A DNA stretch of 64,000 nt, from the NCBI RefSeq assembly GCF_004348985.1, contig NZ_SMKW01000050.1:1-64000 (forward strand), read 5' to 3'. This DNA is from Saccharopolyspora elongata (GTDB taxonomy: Bacteria; Actinomycetota; Actinomycetes; Mycobacteriales; Pseudonocardiaceae). Under the pieces are notes generated by a model. It had not been told where the DNA came from, searched no databases, and saw only the letters and a program-made list of their open reading frames with translations. Positions 35,314-44,600 of the stretch are shown here, piece after piece. Made by a program: the position numbers and the translations under genes. The stretch's first letter is position 1; every line of letters begins with the position of its first letter.

Positions 35314-35369
35314 ACCCCATGCCGCACGGGCTCTTCGTCGAGGACCTTGTTCGGGCGAGCCGCAGGTTG

Positions 35370-36350
35370 CTACGTCACCGCCAGCGCCCCAGCGTCGGCC
35401 GAGATCTCCAGCACCTGCCTGGCGAGCGAGACGCCGTCCTGCGGCGTGTTCACCAGGGTCGGCATCGTGGCGGTTCGAATGCCCATCGCGGTGATCTCCA
35501 CGGTTTCGCCGGCGTCCGCCTCGTCGACCACGAAGAGGTCGCAGATGTCCCGGTACATCGACGCGACACCGGCCGCGCTGTGGCGCAGACCGCGCTGGGC
35601 CAGCAGCGCCGCTCGGCTGCGCGCCCGGCCGGCCTCACCCGGGTCCGTGATCGGGACACCGGACACCGCCGGGGTCACCGCGATGACCTGGGCCGCGGTC
35701 GTGCGCAGCGCATCGCGGACGCCGGGCAGGGCGAGCACCGGGCCGACGCTGGCCACCGGGTTGCTCGGCCCCAGGATCACCAGCCTGGAGCGCTCGATGG
35801 CTTCCAGCACGCCGGCGGCCGGGCGCGCATCGGCGATCCCGCGGTAGTTCGCGGCCTCGACCGTGTCCCGCGCGCCGCGGGGCACCAGGAACTCCTGGTA
35901 GTGCATCGTTTCGCCGGTGGCCACCCGGACGAACGTGGTGACCTCGGCGTCCGTCATCGGTAGCACCCGGTGGCGGACGCCCATGCCGGCGGCCAGCCGA
36001 CTGGTGGCCTCCGAGAGCGTGCGGCCGGACTTGAGCATTCCGGTGCGCAGCAGATGGGTGGCCAGGTCTCGATCGCCCAGCTGGAACCAGGTCTGCTCCC
36101 CCAGCCCGCCGAGTTCCGACATGCACCGGAAGGTCTCGTCCGCCATCCCCCACCCGCGTTCGGTGTCCTGGCGACCGGACAACGCGTACAGAACGGTGTC
36201 GAGGTCCGGGCAGATGCGCAGGCCGTGCAACCACAGGTCGTCGCCGGTGTTGACGACGAAGGTCAGCGGTTCTTCGGCGATCTCCGCGATGCCGCACCAC
36301 AGCCGGGCGGCCCCGATCCCGCCTCCTAGTAGCGTGATCAAATCAACCAC
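35370..36350 (-). CDS. cofD: 2-phospho-L-lactate (or phosphoenolpyruvate) transferase, CofD/FbiA
   Basis: This 326-residue protein belongs to the CofD family, which transfers the phospholactyl or phosphoenolpyruvyl group from its guanylyl carrier to FO, giving (dehydro-)F420-0. Family signatures are LITLLGGGIGAARL at the N-terminus, VVNTGDDLWLHGLRICPDLD for nucleotide/FO binding, LGPSNPVASVGPVL and ITAMGIRTATMPTLV. The GTG at 36350 overlaps the end of the preceding gene by 13 bp, so translation is coupled. An N-terminal extension in the same frame is not supported. The partner FbiB/CofE glutamyl ligase is not in the window. Confidence 0.93.
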   Translation of the reverse strand: MVDLITLLGGGIGAARLWCGIAEIAEEPLTFVVNTGDDLWLHGLRICPDLDTVLYALSGRQDTERGWGMADETFRCMSELGGLGEQTWFQLGDRDLATHLLRTGMLKSGRTLSEATSRLAAGMGVRHRVLPMTDAEVTTFVRVATGETMHYQEFLVPRGARDTVEAANYRGIADARPAAGVLEAIERSRLVILGPSNPVASVGPVLALPGVRDALRTTAAQVIAVTPAVSGVPITDPGEAGRARSRAALLAQRGLRHSAAGVASMYRDICDLFVVDEADAGETVEITAMGIRTATMPTLVNTPQDGVSLARQVLEISADAGALAVT

Positions 36351-36676
36351 TCCGGCATCTCCGGCGGCACGCGCCGCCCGTTGGCGATGAAGAACGCGCG
36401 GATGACGTTGCCCTTGGCGACCTGCTGTCCCCTGGGCACGTCGAGCTGCTCGGAGAACTCCTTGATCTTCGTCGCGTAGAAGCCGCGCTTGCGGTACTTC
36501 CGGGTCTGCGTGTTGAAGATTTCGGCGACCATCTCGTCCGGGGTGCGCTCGACGAACTCCGCGAACTTGCGCAGCGTGTCGAGGCGGTCCGCGCGCTCGT
36601 CCTCGGTCAGGTCGGAGTCGAGTTGGTCGGCGTAGCGGCGAACGGTTTCGAAGTCGGTGAACAGATCCTGTGACAT
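36338..36676 (-). CDS. Small conserved protein of the F420 locus
   Basis: A 112-residue mostly helical protein. LRKFAEFVERTPDEMVAEIF resembles the SAM-like N-terminal fold of tyrosine recombinases, and GNVIRAFFIANGRRVPPEMP ends the protein. No catalytic motif is seen. It resembles the 107-residue protein at 28909-29232 in its pattern of residues. ATG 36676 follows GGGAGA. Its stop lies inside the start region of cofD, and it follows the nitroreductase by 71 bp containing a hairpin. Function unknown; tight coupling to cofD suggests a role with FO/F420 or in regulating this locus. Confidence 0.75.
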   Translation of the reverse strand: MSQDLFTDFETVRRYADQLDSDLTEDERADRLDTLRKFAEFVERTPDEMVAEIFNTQTRKYRKRGFYATKIKEFSEQLDVPRGQQVAKGNVIRAFFIANGRRVPPEMPEWLI

Positions 36677-36709
36677 TGGCTCTCCCGAGGTGGAACTCCG
36701 GCGGTGGGT

Positions 36710-36741
36710 GGCGGCGATGTCGACGGCCCGACATCGCCGCC
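36710..36741 (-). terminator. Intra-operon hairpin
   Basis: A perfect 13-bp stem (GGCGGCGATGTCG, 36710-36722, with 36729-36741) and a 6-nt loop lie between the nitroreductase and the small gene. No U-run follows on the minus strand, so partial termination or mRNA stabilisation is more likely than full termination. Confidence 0.55.
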
Positions 36742-36747
36742 GGCGCG

Positions 36748-37539
36748 TCACTCCGGCAGGCCGAAAAGCCCTGCCAGCGCGCGGATCTCCGCCTTCCGCC
36801 ACGGCTGCGGCGCGGACGCCTGGATCGCACCCGCATCGACCAGCTCCTGCACGACCTCCGGGTCGCGCTCGAAGCTCTCGCCCCACTTGCCGCGGAAGTA
36901 CAGCTCCTCGAAGTCCGGGCGCGGTCGCTGACCGCCCGCCTCGGCGTCCTCGGCCGGGTAGCCCAGCAGCTGGATCTGCGCCGGGGTGGCGTGCTCGGGC
37001 ATGTCCAGCAGCTCGCGGATGCGCTCCCGCTTGCCGGTCAGCAGGCCCGTGCCCAGCCCTTCGTCGACGGCCGCGAGCAGGCCGGACCCGATGGCAAGGC
37101 CCGTCTCGATCGCGCTCAGCCATTCGGCGAAACGAATGTCACCGGCCATCACGTTGAAGTCCGGCGTCTTCATCACGACGTCGTCGACGAACTGCTCGCT
37201 CCAGCCGTAGCTGGAGGTCAGCGCCCCGGCCTCGATGAGCTTGAGCAGTTCGGGACGCAGGTTGTCCCAGCCGCTCATGTCGATGGTCCAGTAGATGTGC
37301 ACCGGGGCCTGCGCCGCGGCCGGCTGGTTGTACAGCGCCTCGCAGAGCCCGTCCCAAATCTCCTTGGGCGTCTCCTCCCGGACCACGACGACGGCCTTGC
37401 GGATCAGCTGGGCGTTGCCGTGGTTGGATTGCAGGCGGGCCGCTTCCAGCACCTTCTGGATCTTCGCCGATTCCACCGGGCGCCACGGCTGGTAGTAGCG
37501 GATCGACCGCCGTGCGCCGACGACCTTCTTGAACTCCAT
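36748..37539 (-). CDS. Nitroreductase family flavoprotein
   Basis: This 263-residue FMN-dependent nitroreductase-fold protein begins with GARRSIRYYQPWRPVE, the typical FMN-phosphate-binding start, followed by VLEAARLQSNHGNAQ. IETGLAIGSGLLAAVDEGLG is the central helix of the fold, and a long C-terminal extension ends at RALAGLFGLPE. Start at 37539 follows GAAGGGAG. It lies 10 bp downstream of an acyl-CoA ligase and upstream of cofD. In mycobacteria the C-terminal domain of FbiB, also a nitroreductase fold, reduces dehydro-F420-0. A stand-alone enzyme doing the same here is an attractive but unproven idea; reduction of the ligase product is the alternative. Confidence 0.85.
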   Translation of the reverse strand: MEFKKVVGARRSIRYYQPWRPVESAKIQKVLEAARLQSNHGNAQLIRKAVVVVREETPKEIWDGLCEALYNQPAAAQAPVHIYWTIDMSGWDNLRPELLKLIEAGALTSSYGWSEQFVDDVVMKTPDFNVMAGDIRFAEWLSAIETGLAIGSGLLAAVDEGLGTGLLTGKRERIRELLDMPEHATPAQIQLLGYPAEDAEAGGQRPRPDFEELYFRGKWGESFERDPEVVQELVDAGAIQASAPQPWRKAEIRALAGLFGLPE

Positions 37540-37549
37540 GGTTCTCCCT

Positions 37550-39109
37550 TCACCTTTCCGGCGAATCGCCGGAAAACTCGTTGCGCAGCAGATGTTTCTG
37601 GATCTTTCCCACCGAGGTGCGCGGCAGCCGGTCGACGAACTGCACGAACTCGGGGACCTTGAACTTCGCGAGACGCTGCGCGCACCACTGCCGCAGGTCC
37701 TCGGCGGTGGCTTCGGCGCCGGCGTGCAGGACCACGAATGCCTTGATCGCTTCGTCCCGCACCGGGTCGGGAAAAGCCACCACCGCGGATTCGAAGACCG
37801 CAGGGTGCTCGTTGAGCACGCGTTCGACCTCGGCGGATGCCACGTTTTCCCCGGAGCGCTTGATGACGTCCTTGGCGCGGTCCACGAAGTGCAGGTAGCC
37901 GTCCCCGTCGGCGCGCACGGTGTCCCCGGTGTGCAGCCACCCGTCCCGTAGCGCTTTCGCGGTCGAGTCCGGGTCGTCGAGGTAACCGGTCATGAGCGTC
38001 CGGCCCGGCTCGCCACCGACCAGCAGCTCGCCCGCCTCGCCGGGTTCGACGTCCTGCCCCGCGTCGTCGACGATCCGGAGCACGGCTCCCGGGACCGGGC
38101 GGCCGATGCTGTGCGGGCGGCGATCCCCGTGCAGCGGCCCCATGGTGGGCGGCGTAACGGTCTCGGTCATCCCGTACAGCTGCACCATCGGAACGCCGAA
38201 CCGGCCTTCGAACTCCCGCAGCGCAGCTTCGGAGACGTTCTGGGCGAACATCCCCGCCCGCAGCCGATGCGCGCGGTCGTGCTCCGACTGCTCCGCGGCC
38301 AGGATCATGCGCATCGGGGCCGCGAACAGGCTGGTGATCGTAGCTTCGAGCGCTGCCGCCTGCGCCGACCACCGGCTGGCGCTGAACTTCGGGGCCAGCC
38401 CGATCGACGCGCCCGTCACCAGTGCGGACATCGTCGAGTAGTACTGGGCGTTGCCGTGGAACAGCGGCAGCACCACGAGCTGGCGGTCGTCCGGCCCAAG
38501 CCGCAGCTGACCGGCCACCGTCTCCCCGGCCGCGGCGTAGGCCGCGTGCGAGACCAGCACTCCTTTGGGTCGGCTGGTGGTTCCCGACGTGTAGAGGATG
38601 CTGGCCGTTTGCTCCGACGTCGTGCCTTCGACCGCGTGCGGGGAGCTGGCGCGGACACATGCGTCGAAGTCATCCGCACCGCCGGAACCGACCACGAAAA
38701 CCGGTGTTCCGGCCGCCGCTTCGGCGACCACCCGGCGCAGGTCCGGCTCGGTGATCACCGCCCGGCAGTTCGCGTGCCGCAGCACGAAGCCCAGTTCGTC
38801 CGCACTTGCCAACGGGTTCGTCGGTACCAGGACCGCGCCCGCCAGCGCGGCGCCGAACCAGCTCTCGTAGAACTCGGGCTGGTTGGTCAGGTGCACGTTG
38901 ACCCGGTCGCCGGGGCGGACCCCGGCGTCGCGGAGCAGCCCGGCGACCTGCCGGGCCCGCAGGAAGAACTCGCCGTAGCTGGTGGTGCGCACACATCCGG
39001 GCTCCGGCTCGAAGGCCAGGAACGTGCGACGCGGTGCATAGGTAGCGTGCCAGGCCAGCAGGCCGTGCAGCGTCCGCCCGTCGCCGGCGGTCAGCGTTGT
39101 TGTGAGCAC
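37550..39109 (-). CDS. Acyl-CoA synthetase, AMP-binding (class I ligase)
   Basis: This ligase of about 519 residues has the phosphate loop ILYTSGTTSRPKGVLVSH, YGMTETVTPP, a YLHFVDRAKDVIKRSGENV hinge and GKIQKHLLR with the catalytic Lys. It activates an unknown carboxylic acid with ATP and CoA (or forms an adenylate for another acceptor). The start is uncertain: GTG 39109 begins the conserved region; TTG 39130 is also possible, and neither has a clear ribosome-binding site, so a leaderless start is conceivable. It is first in the minus-strand operon with the nitroreductase, small protein and cofD, and divergent from the GTP cyclohydrolase II gene. A ligase is not part of known F420 synthesis. 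Confidence 0.88.
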   Translation of the reverse strand: MLTTTLTAGDGRTLHGLLAWHATYAPRRTFLAFEPEPGCVRTTSYGEFFLRARQVAGLLRDAGVRPGDRVNVHLTNQPEFYESWFGAALAGAVLVPTNPLASADELGFVLRHANCRAVITEPDLRRVVAEAAAGTPVFVVGSGGADDFDACVRASSPHAVEGTTSEQTASILYTSGTTSRPKGVLVSHAAYAAAGETVAGQLRLGPDDRQLVVLPLFHGNAQYYSTMSALVTGASIGLAPKFSASRWSAQAAALEATITSLFAAPMRMILAAEQSEHDRAHRLRAGMFAQNVSEAALREFEGRFGVPMVQLYGMTETVTPPTMGPLHGDRRPHSIGRPVPGAVLRIVDDAGQDVEPGEAGELLVGGEPGRTLMTGYLDDPDSTAKALRDGWLHTGDTVRADGDGYLHFVDRAKDVIKRSGENVASAEVERVLNEHPAVFESAVVAFPDPVRDEAIKAFVVLHAGAEATAEDLRQWCAQRLAKFKVPEFVQFVDRLPRTSVGKIQKHLLRNEFSGDSPER

Positions 39110-39268
39110 GGCAACAGCGTTGACCGGCAAGATCAGACCGACATCAAGTAATTCTCAACATTTCATTGTCCGGACGATCTCGCCGCCGCCGGTCCCTACC
39201 GTGATCCACGGCAGAGTCACTCACCGGGCGCGCCATCGTCCGGGTTCCCAGGTCAGGGAGGCGGCACG
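39110..39268. promoter_or_regulatory. Divergent promoter region of the F420 locus
   Basis: About 160 bp between the ligase and the GTP cyclohydrolase II gene. The left part is unusually AT-rich for this genome (around 39140-39170, AAGTAATTCTCAACATTTCA) and is the likely place for both promoters. No exact -35/-10 pair can be assigned with confidence. Confidence 0.45.
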
Positions 39269-39934
39269 ATGTCCCATCCCGCGGTGGACAACACTGCAAC
39301 CGCGTGTTCGGGCCGAGCGGCGATTCCCACCCCGCACGGCGTCTTCCAGGCGATCGCCTTCCGCGCACCCGACGGTGTCGAGCACGTCGCGCTGGTCCGC
39401 GGCGAGGTGCGCGGTGGCGAGCCGGTGCTGGTCCGCATCCACAGCGAGTGCCTGACCGGCGACCTGTTCGACTCCCTGCGCTGCGACTGCGGCCCGCAGC
39501 TGCGCGCCGCGCTGGTCGCCATCGCCCAGGAAGGCCGGGGTGTCGTGGTGTACCTGCGAGGGCAAGAGGGGCGCGGGATCGGCATCGGGCGCAAGCTCCA
39601 GGCCTACGACGCCCAGCAGTCGCTCGGGCTGGACACCGTCGACGCCAACACCCACCTGGGACTTCCGGTCGACTCCCGCGACTACGGAGTCGCCGCGGAG
39701 ATCCTCGCCGAGCTGGGCGTTCAAGGCGTTCGGCTGCTGACCAACAATCCGGACAAGCAGGACGCCCTCCAGCAACACCGCATCCCGGTGGTCGAGCGGG
39801 TGCCCCTGCAAACGCAGCCCACCCAGCACAACATCGGCTACCTGACCGCGAAGCGGGACCGCCTCGGGCACCTCCTCGACCTGCCGATCACGCACACCGA
39901 CCAGAACGGGAAGGAACTCCAGTGGAGAAGGTGA
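39269..39934 (+). CDS. ribA: GTP cyclohydrolase II
   Basis: This 221-residue stand-alone GTP cyclohydrolase II opens GTP to 2,5-diamino-6-ribosylamino-pyrimidinone phosphate, the first step toward riboflavin and toward the ribityl-uracil substrate of FO synthase. The zinc-binding Cys triad is present (Cys61, Cys72, Cys74 in ECLTGDLFDSLRCDCG). YLRGQEGRGIGIGRKLQAY holds the GTP/pyrophosphate-binding Arg, and LLTNNPDKQDAL also matches. ATG 39269 follows GGGAGG. It is not fused to RibB, unlike the usual housekeeping RibBA, so it is probably a pathway-specific copy. It overlaps the next gene by 13 bp. Confidence 0.93.
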   Translation: MSHPAVDNTATACSGRAAIPTPHGVFQAIAFRAPDGVEHVALVRGEVRGGEPVLVRIHSECLTGDLFDSLRCDCGPQLRAALVAIAQEGRGVVVYLRGQEGRGIGIGRKLQAYDAQQSLGLDTVDANTHLGLPVDSRDYGVAAEILAELGVQGVRLLTNNPDKQDALQQHRIPVVERVPLQTQPTQHNIGYLTAKRDRLGHLLDLPITHTDQNGKELQWRR

Positions 39935-40635
39935 AGGCCCCCGTGCCGAGCAGCCCCGCGGAAGCCCAGCTGGACATCGCCGACCTGGTGGTCGGCGTGC
40001 TGGGCGGCACCGGGGACCAAGGGCGCGGCCTGGCACGCCGATTCGGCCTGGCCGGAAGCGAAGTCCTGATCGGCTCCCGGTCGGCGGACCGAGCGCGTTC
40101 GATCGCGCGCGATCTACCCGTCGCGACCGGGATGGACAACACCGAGTGCGCGGCACGCGCCGATCTGGTCATCGTGGCGGTGCCGTGGGACAGCCACGCT
40201 GCATTGCTGTCCGAAGTGGGCGGAGAACTCGCCGGGAAGATCATCGTCGACTGCGTGGTCCCGATGGGCTTCGACAAGCGCGGTGCACACGCGCTCGACG
40301 TGCCGGAGGGAAGCGCCTGCCTGCAAGCCCAGCAGATCTGCCCGATGAGCCGCGTGGTCGGTGCTTTCCACCACGTTTCCGCGGCGCTGCTGCTGGATCC
40401 TTCGGTGCCGCGGGTGGAAACGGACGTGATGGTGGTCGGCGACGACCGGGCGGCCACCGATGCGGTCATCGAGCTGGTCGGCACCATCCCGGGCATGCGC
40501 GGGATCTACGCGGGTCGGCTGCGCAACTCCCGCCAGGTGGAGGCGCTCACCGCCAACCTGATCTCGATCAACCGCAGGTATCGAGTGCACGCCGGGTTGC
40601 GGGTGACCGATGTCCCGGGGATTCCAGCGCACTGA
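39922..40635 (+). CDS. npdG: F420-dependent NADP+ reductase-like protein
   Basis: A 237-residue protein of the NADPH-dependent F420 reductase family. It has the dinucleotide loop VVGVLGGTGDQGRGLARR (23-40), IGSRSADRA for the NADP phosphate, and DLVIVAVPWDSH, with CVVPMGFDKRG and ICPMSRVVGAFHHVSAALLL in the F420 side. It transfers hydride between F420H2 and NADP. GTG 39922 was chosen because GAAGGAAC precedes it, which makes it overlap ribA by 13 bp, so the two are translationally coupled. Its place in an F420 biosynthesis locus supports the assignment over a generic oxidoreductase. Confidence 0.9.
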   Translation: MEKVKAPVPSSPAEAQLDIADLVVGVLGGTGDQGRGLARRFGLAGSEVLIGSRSADRARSIARDLPVATGMDNTECAARADLVIVAVPWDSHAALLSEVGGELAGKIIVDCVVPMGFDKRGAHALDVPEGSACLQAQQICPMSRVVGAFHHVSAALLLDPSVPRVETDVMVVGDDRAATDAVIELVGTIPGMRGIYAGRLRNSRQVEALTANLISINRRYRVHAGLRVTDVPGIPAH

Positions 40636-40739
40636 TTCCGCCTCGATCAGGGGTGGCCGGACCACCCGGTCACCCGGTACGGCCGGGTCCGGCACGTCCT
40701 CGCCGGACCGTTCACCCGGATGCTCGGAACGGAGCTGCC

Positions 40740-41369
40740 ATGGACGTCTCGCGAAACGTCGGTGAACGAAGGAACTCCGCACAGGTCCGCGTGCTCGTCG
40801 CGGACCGCCACCCCGTCGTGCGGTACGGGATCGGCTTGCTGCTTGGCAGCAGTTGCTCGTTCACGCTGGTGGGCAGCGTGGGCAGCGGGCGCGAAACGAT
40901 CGAGGTGGGCGCCGGCACGCACCCGGACGTCATGCTGCTCGACGACCGCTTCCGCGATCTGCTCGCCCCCGAGATCATCGCCGAACTGCGGCGCAGGGAC
41001 CCGCACATCCGCACGGTCGTCTTCACCGCCGTCCCAGAACACGCAGTCGTGCGCGCAGCCGTGGACGCCGGGGCGCACGGCGTGCTGCCCAAAGACGCGG
41101 GTCGCGGCGACATCACGCGCGCGCTGCTGGCGGTCGCCCGCGGCGACCGGCTGCCCCAGCCGCCGCGACGCCAGCGCGGGCCGATCACCACCCGGGAGTA
41201 CGACGTGCTGCGCCGAGCAGCACTGGGCCAGAGCACCACGGAGATCGCCGCGGCGATGTATCTCTCGCCGAACACCGTCAAGGGCTACATGCAGAACACG
41301 CTGCGGAAGCTGGAAGCCCGCAACCGAATCGAAGCCATCGCCAAAGCCCGCGGCCTCGGCCTGCTCTGA
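40740..41369 (+). CDS. NarL/FixJ-family response regulator
   Basis: This 209-residue regulator has an N-terminal receiver (VRVLVADRHPVVRYGIGLLL; phospho-acceptor Asp68 or Asp69 in VMLLDDRF; Lys in VLPKDAG) and a C-terminal LuxR-type helix-turn-helix (ITTREYDVLRRAALGQSTTE, then MYLSPNTVKGYMQNTLRKLE). The acidic triad is reduced (ADRHP). ATG 40740 follows GGAG. It lies 104 bp after npdG and may belong to the same transcript, making it the likely pathway regulator. No kinase gene is adjacent; the sensor at 29350 is a candidate partner only by proximity. Confidence 0.9.
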   Translation: MDVSRNVGERRNSAQVRVLVADRHPVVRYGIGLLLGSSCSFTLVGSVGSGRETIEVGAGTHPDVMLLDDRFRDLLAPEIIAELRRRDPHIRTVVFTAVPEHAVVRAAVDAGAHGVLPKDAGRGDITRALLAVARGDRLPQPPRRQRGPITTREYDVLRRAALGQSTTEIAAAMYLSPNTVKGYMQNTLRKLEARNRIEAIAKARGLGLL

Positions 41370-41498
41370 GAGCCTGTCTTTGACCTGACGTTGCCGCCCG
41401 CGCCGCTGTCCAGGTGTCGGTTCTGCCCGATCAGGGGCCGTTTCAGGATGGTGCGCGGGCACGCGTGGGACGCGACCGCCTGGCACGCAGGGCGTCGT

Positions 41499-41552
41499 TT
41501 TCGCGCGAAACCGGCGCTCCACGTGAGGGCAGGGTGGCGATTTCGCGCGAAA
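41499..41552. repeat. Paired palindrome element, copy 2
   Basis: TTTCGCGCGAAA occurs at 41499-41510 and 41541-41552, centres 42 bp apart, with a 30-nt spacer of which 21 positions match the spacer of the pair upstream of fbiC. The outer arms are shorter and imperfect. It lies in the 314-bp gap between the convergent NarL-type regulator and giant genes, where no other gene is seen. Confidence 0.85.
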
Positions 41553-41683
41553 CCGGCGTCGGTATCGGGCTCCGAGTGCCTTCGGGATGAGCTTGCCAGG
41601 AGCCATTTTGAAACGCCCTACTGAAACTGGCACCCTCCCGTGCCGGATATGCCACGGGCCGACCGGCCGAGTCCGGGGCGGCA

Positions 41684-44600
41684 TTAGAACGCGATCTCGT
41701 TCGGGACCGGTTCGGGCGGTGGGGCGGGGGTCGGCCACTGATGCGCCTTGCGGGCGTTGATCAGGTCCGATAGGGCTACCGGGCGGCCGCTCCGCTTGGC
41801 GTGCGGGACGAGGTCGGCCAGTTGGCGCCGTTCCCACGGGTGAACCTCGGCGTCGTCGGCCAGGCCGAAGACCTGCCGGACGAGCGCATCGAGGTCTGCC
41901 GCCCCGCTGCGCTGCTGCAGGTCGGAGATGCGGCGGACCGAGGTCAGCCAGTCCGGATCGTCGCCCCGGTCCGGGTCGAGTTGCCGTGCGGTGCGGACGA
42001 TTTCGCGCATCCGGTCGATCTCCTCGGTGGTGACCTCGGTGTGCTTGCCGAGGTACTTGCCCAGCGGGGTCTGGGCCCGGTGAAGTCCCGTGGTACGCGC
42101 CAGCTCGGCGAGTTCCTGCGGCGTCGGGTCGGGCTTGTCCGCACCAGGCCCGGACAGCTGCGCGTGCACCCGCACGGCGGTGCGGATCGGCTCATCGTCG
42201 TCGAAACCGAACTCACTGCGTTGCGCGCGCAAGGCCTCCACATCGCGGACGCGGTGTTCGATCACCACCGGCATCGTGCCCACGTCCAAGCCCAACGCTG
42301 CGGCGTGCTTGCGCAACTCCTGGACGACGGCCGCGCTGCGCTGCTCGCGCGCACCCAGTTCGTCGGGCAGCGATTCCACCGTGATGTGGACCTGCGGCAG
42401 CGGCGCACCTTGTTTGGCCAGCCACGCCGCGTTGCCCGCGAGTTTGCTGATGAACCGCTGCGTCTGCGCGGTCGCCAACTCGTCCAGTTGCGTGCTGCCG
42501 GCGCCGAACTCGACCTGCATCCGTTTGTCGTCGTGGTCCGGGATGACCGTCAGCACCAGTGCGTTGGGTTTTTCCCCGAGGTGCGAGTCGCTTTCGAACA
42601 GCGACTCGCCGGGCGCGCGGCCGAACATCTCGAACCACCACTGGTCCCCGCTGGTGCCGAACTCCTCGCCGCTGAGCGCCGACAGCGCACGCACCGCGTT
42701 GCCCTTGGCCGCGGCGAGTTCTCCCTCGATCTGCGCTGGATCCTGGTCGCCGAGCTCAGCCAGCTGCTGCTGGTGCTCGATCACCTTCAGCAGGCTGTCC
42801 GCGAACAGCGCTCGGGGCCCGGTACCCTCGTTCGTCGTCGCCTCGGCGAGGACCTGTTCGAGCTCGTGCACCCGCGTTGCGTAGTGGATGATGTTCTTCT
42901 CCAGCACCGTCCGCAGGAACCTGTTGTCGGCCTCCCGCCGCCTGGTGTTCTCCAGCACGATGTGGTGCTGCCCGTCGGCGCTTTCCAGCACGACCGGCGC
43001 GAACCGGTAGAACCGCATCCGTTCGACCCGGCGCCCCTCGTCGGAACCGGAGAAGTCCAGCGAGAACCGGCGGCCGCCGTCGTCGTCGGTGCCGTGCGAG
43101 ATCGGCTGGATCAGGTAACCCTCGCCGACTCGCGGACGAGCGTGCTCGTTGATGCCCAACTTCGCGGCCACCGCCGAGCTGCCCGAGCCGGTGCGGGAGA
43201 ACGCCCGGCCGTAGCCCTCCCCCGGTGTCGGGGAGTCGTGCTCCTGCTGGTCCCAGCCCCGCCGCACCTGACCGGCGGCCCACTCGGGGGCGGCGAGCTC
43301 CGGCTCGGCAGCGGCCGAGACCAGCGCGTCAGCGAGCTCGTGGGTACCGGAGATCTCCTTGTCGCTGGTGGTGTTGATCTGCGCCGTGGCGAGCTTGCCG
43401 GTCCCGCCCGCGCCGGACGGGCGGGTGTCGTAGAGGACGGCGTGCGTGGGCGAGGCGCCGAGCACGTCGCGGGTGAACTCCTTGGAGATGTCCGAAACCC
43501 CGCCGTCCCCGAAGTCCGGCAGCACTCGGTAGAGCCGCTTCGTCCGCCCACCCGATTCGAACTCGATGCCGCTGCTCTCATCCACGCGCAACCGCACCGC
43601 GCCGCCAACCCGGTCGAGGTCGGCCTGCGCCCGACGCACCACTTCCAGCGTCGCGAAGACCTCCTTGGCCCCGTGACCGTGCGCGGCGATGGCCAGCGTG
43701 CCGTCCCCGGAGATCCGCACCGGCGGATGCTCGTCGACCAACGCCGGCCGCGCCGCGAGGAACCGGGGGAAGGACTGGTCTCCCCCATCGATCATCTGCT
43801 CCGGCGCACGATGCACGAACGGCCCATTCACAAGCCGCTGCTTGGTCGTGCTGCCCCCTGGGCCGGTACTGACGGGATCGGTCCCGAACCACCGGTACTC
43901 CGCAGTGGTCCACGACGCGGGCGCAGCATCACGCGTCGGCATCGACCGCGGGGGCTCCTCGGCATCATCCGCCGTGTCGGTTTCGCCACTGGATTCCGAG
44001 GAACCCGAATCGGGATTGTTCTCCTGTGTCACAGGGTCCACATCGGACGTCCCCGCGTCCTGACCAGTTGTCGATTCCACCGGAACGGTGACAACAGCGT
44101 CGCGCTCCTGCGCCCAACCGGTGAAGGCTTCGAGTCCCAGCTGCTGCGCTTCGCCACTTTCGGCGTCGACGATGGTGAAAAGGCGCTCCTCGCCCTGCCG
44201 GACCACCCGGATCAGCAGTGGTTGCCGATCCACCCCGATCCTGGCCTGCACCGCGCCGCCGCAGCGCAACATCCGCTCCCATAGCCCGGCCGGGTCGGTT
44301 TCACTGTTGACCCGCACCGGCTCTCGCGTCCCACCTCCGGTCGCCGCCTGCGACAACGCGCCGCGCAGGCCGTCGAGCGCGGGCCCGTCCCACGTCAGCA
44401 TCGCGCGCATCGTTCCGCTCCAGGCCCGGGTCAGCTCGGCCCACTGCTCGTGGTGGACCGGGTTGCCGTCGGATTCGGAGCGAATGAACGCCAAGGCCGT
44501 CTGCTCAATGCTGTCGAAGGAGTCCTGCGCGATCTGCTCGATCTCGTCGAACGCCGCCCGCGCCTCGGCGAGCTTGCTGCGGACGAACTCGTCGACGCCG

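Noticed and set aside
35210..35320. N-terminal extension of fbiC through the palindromes
   Set aside because: It would encode AISREIA twice from palindromic DNA, while a strong ribosome-binding site supports the start at 35209.
32630..35494. 954-codon plus-strand frame opposite fbiC
   Set aside because: Antisense to an unambiguous FO synthase; no ribosome-binding site or domain.
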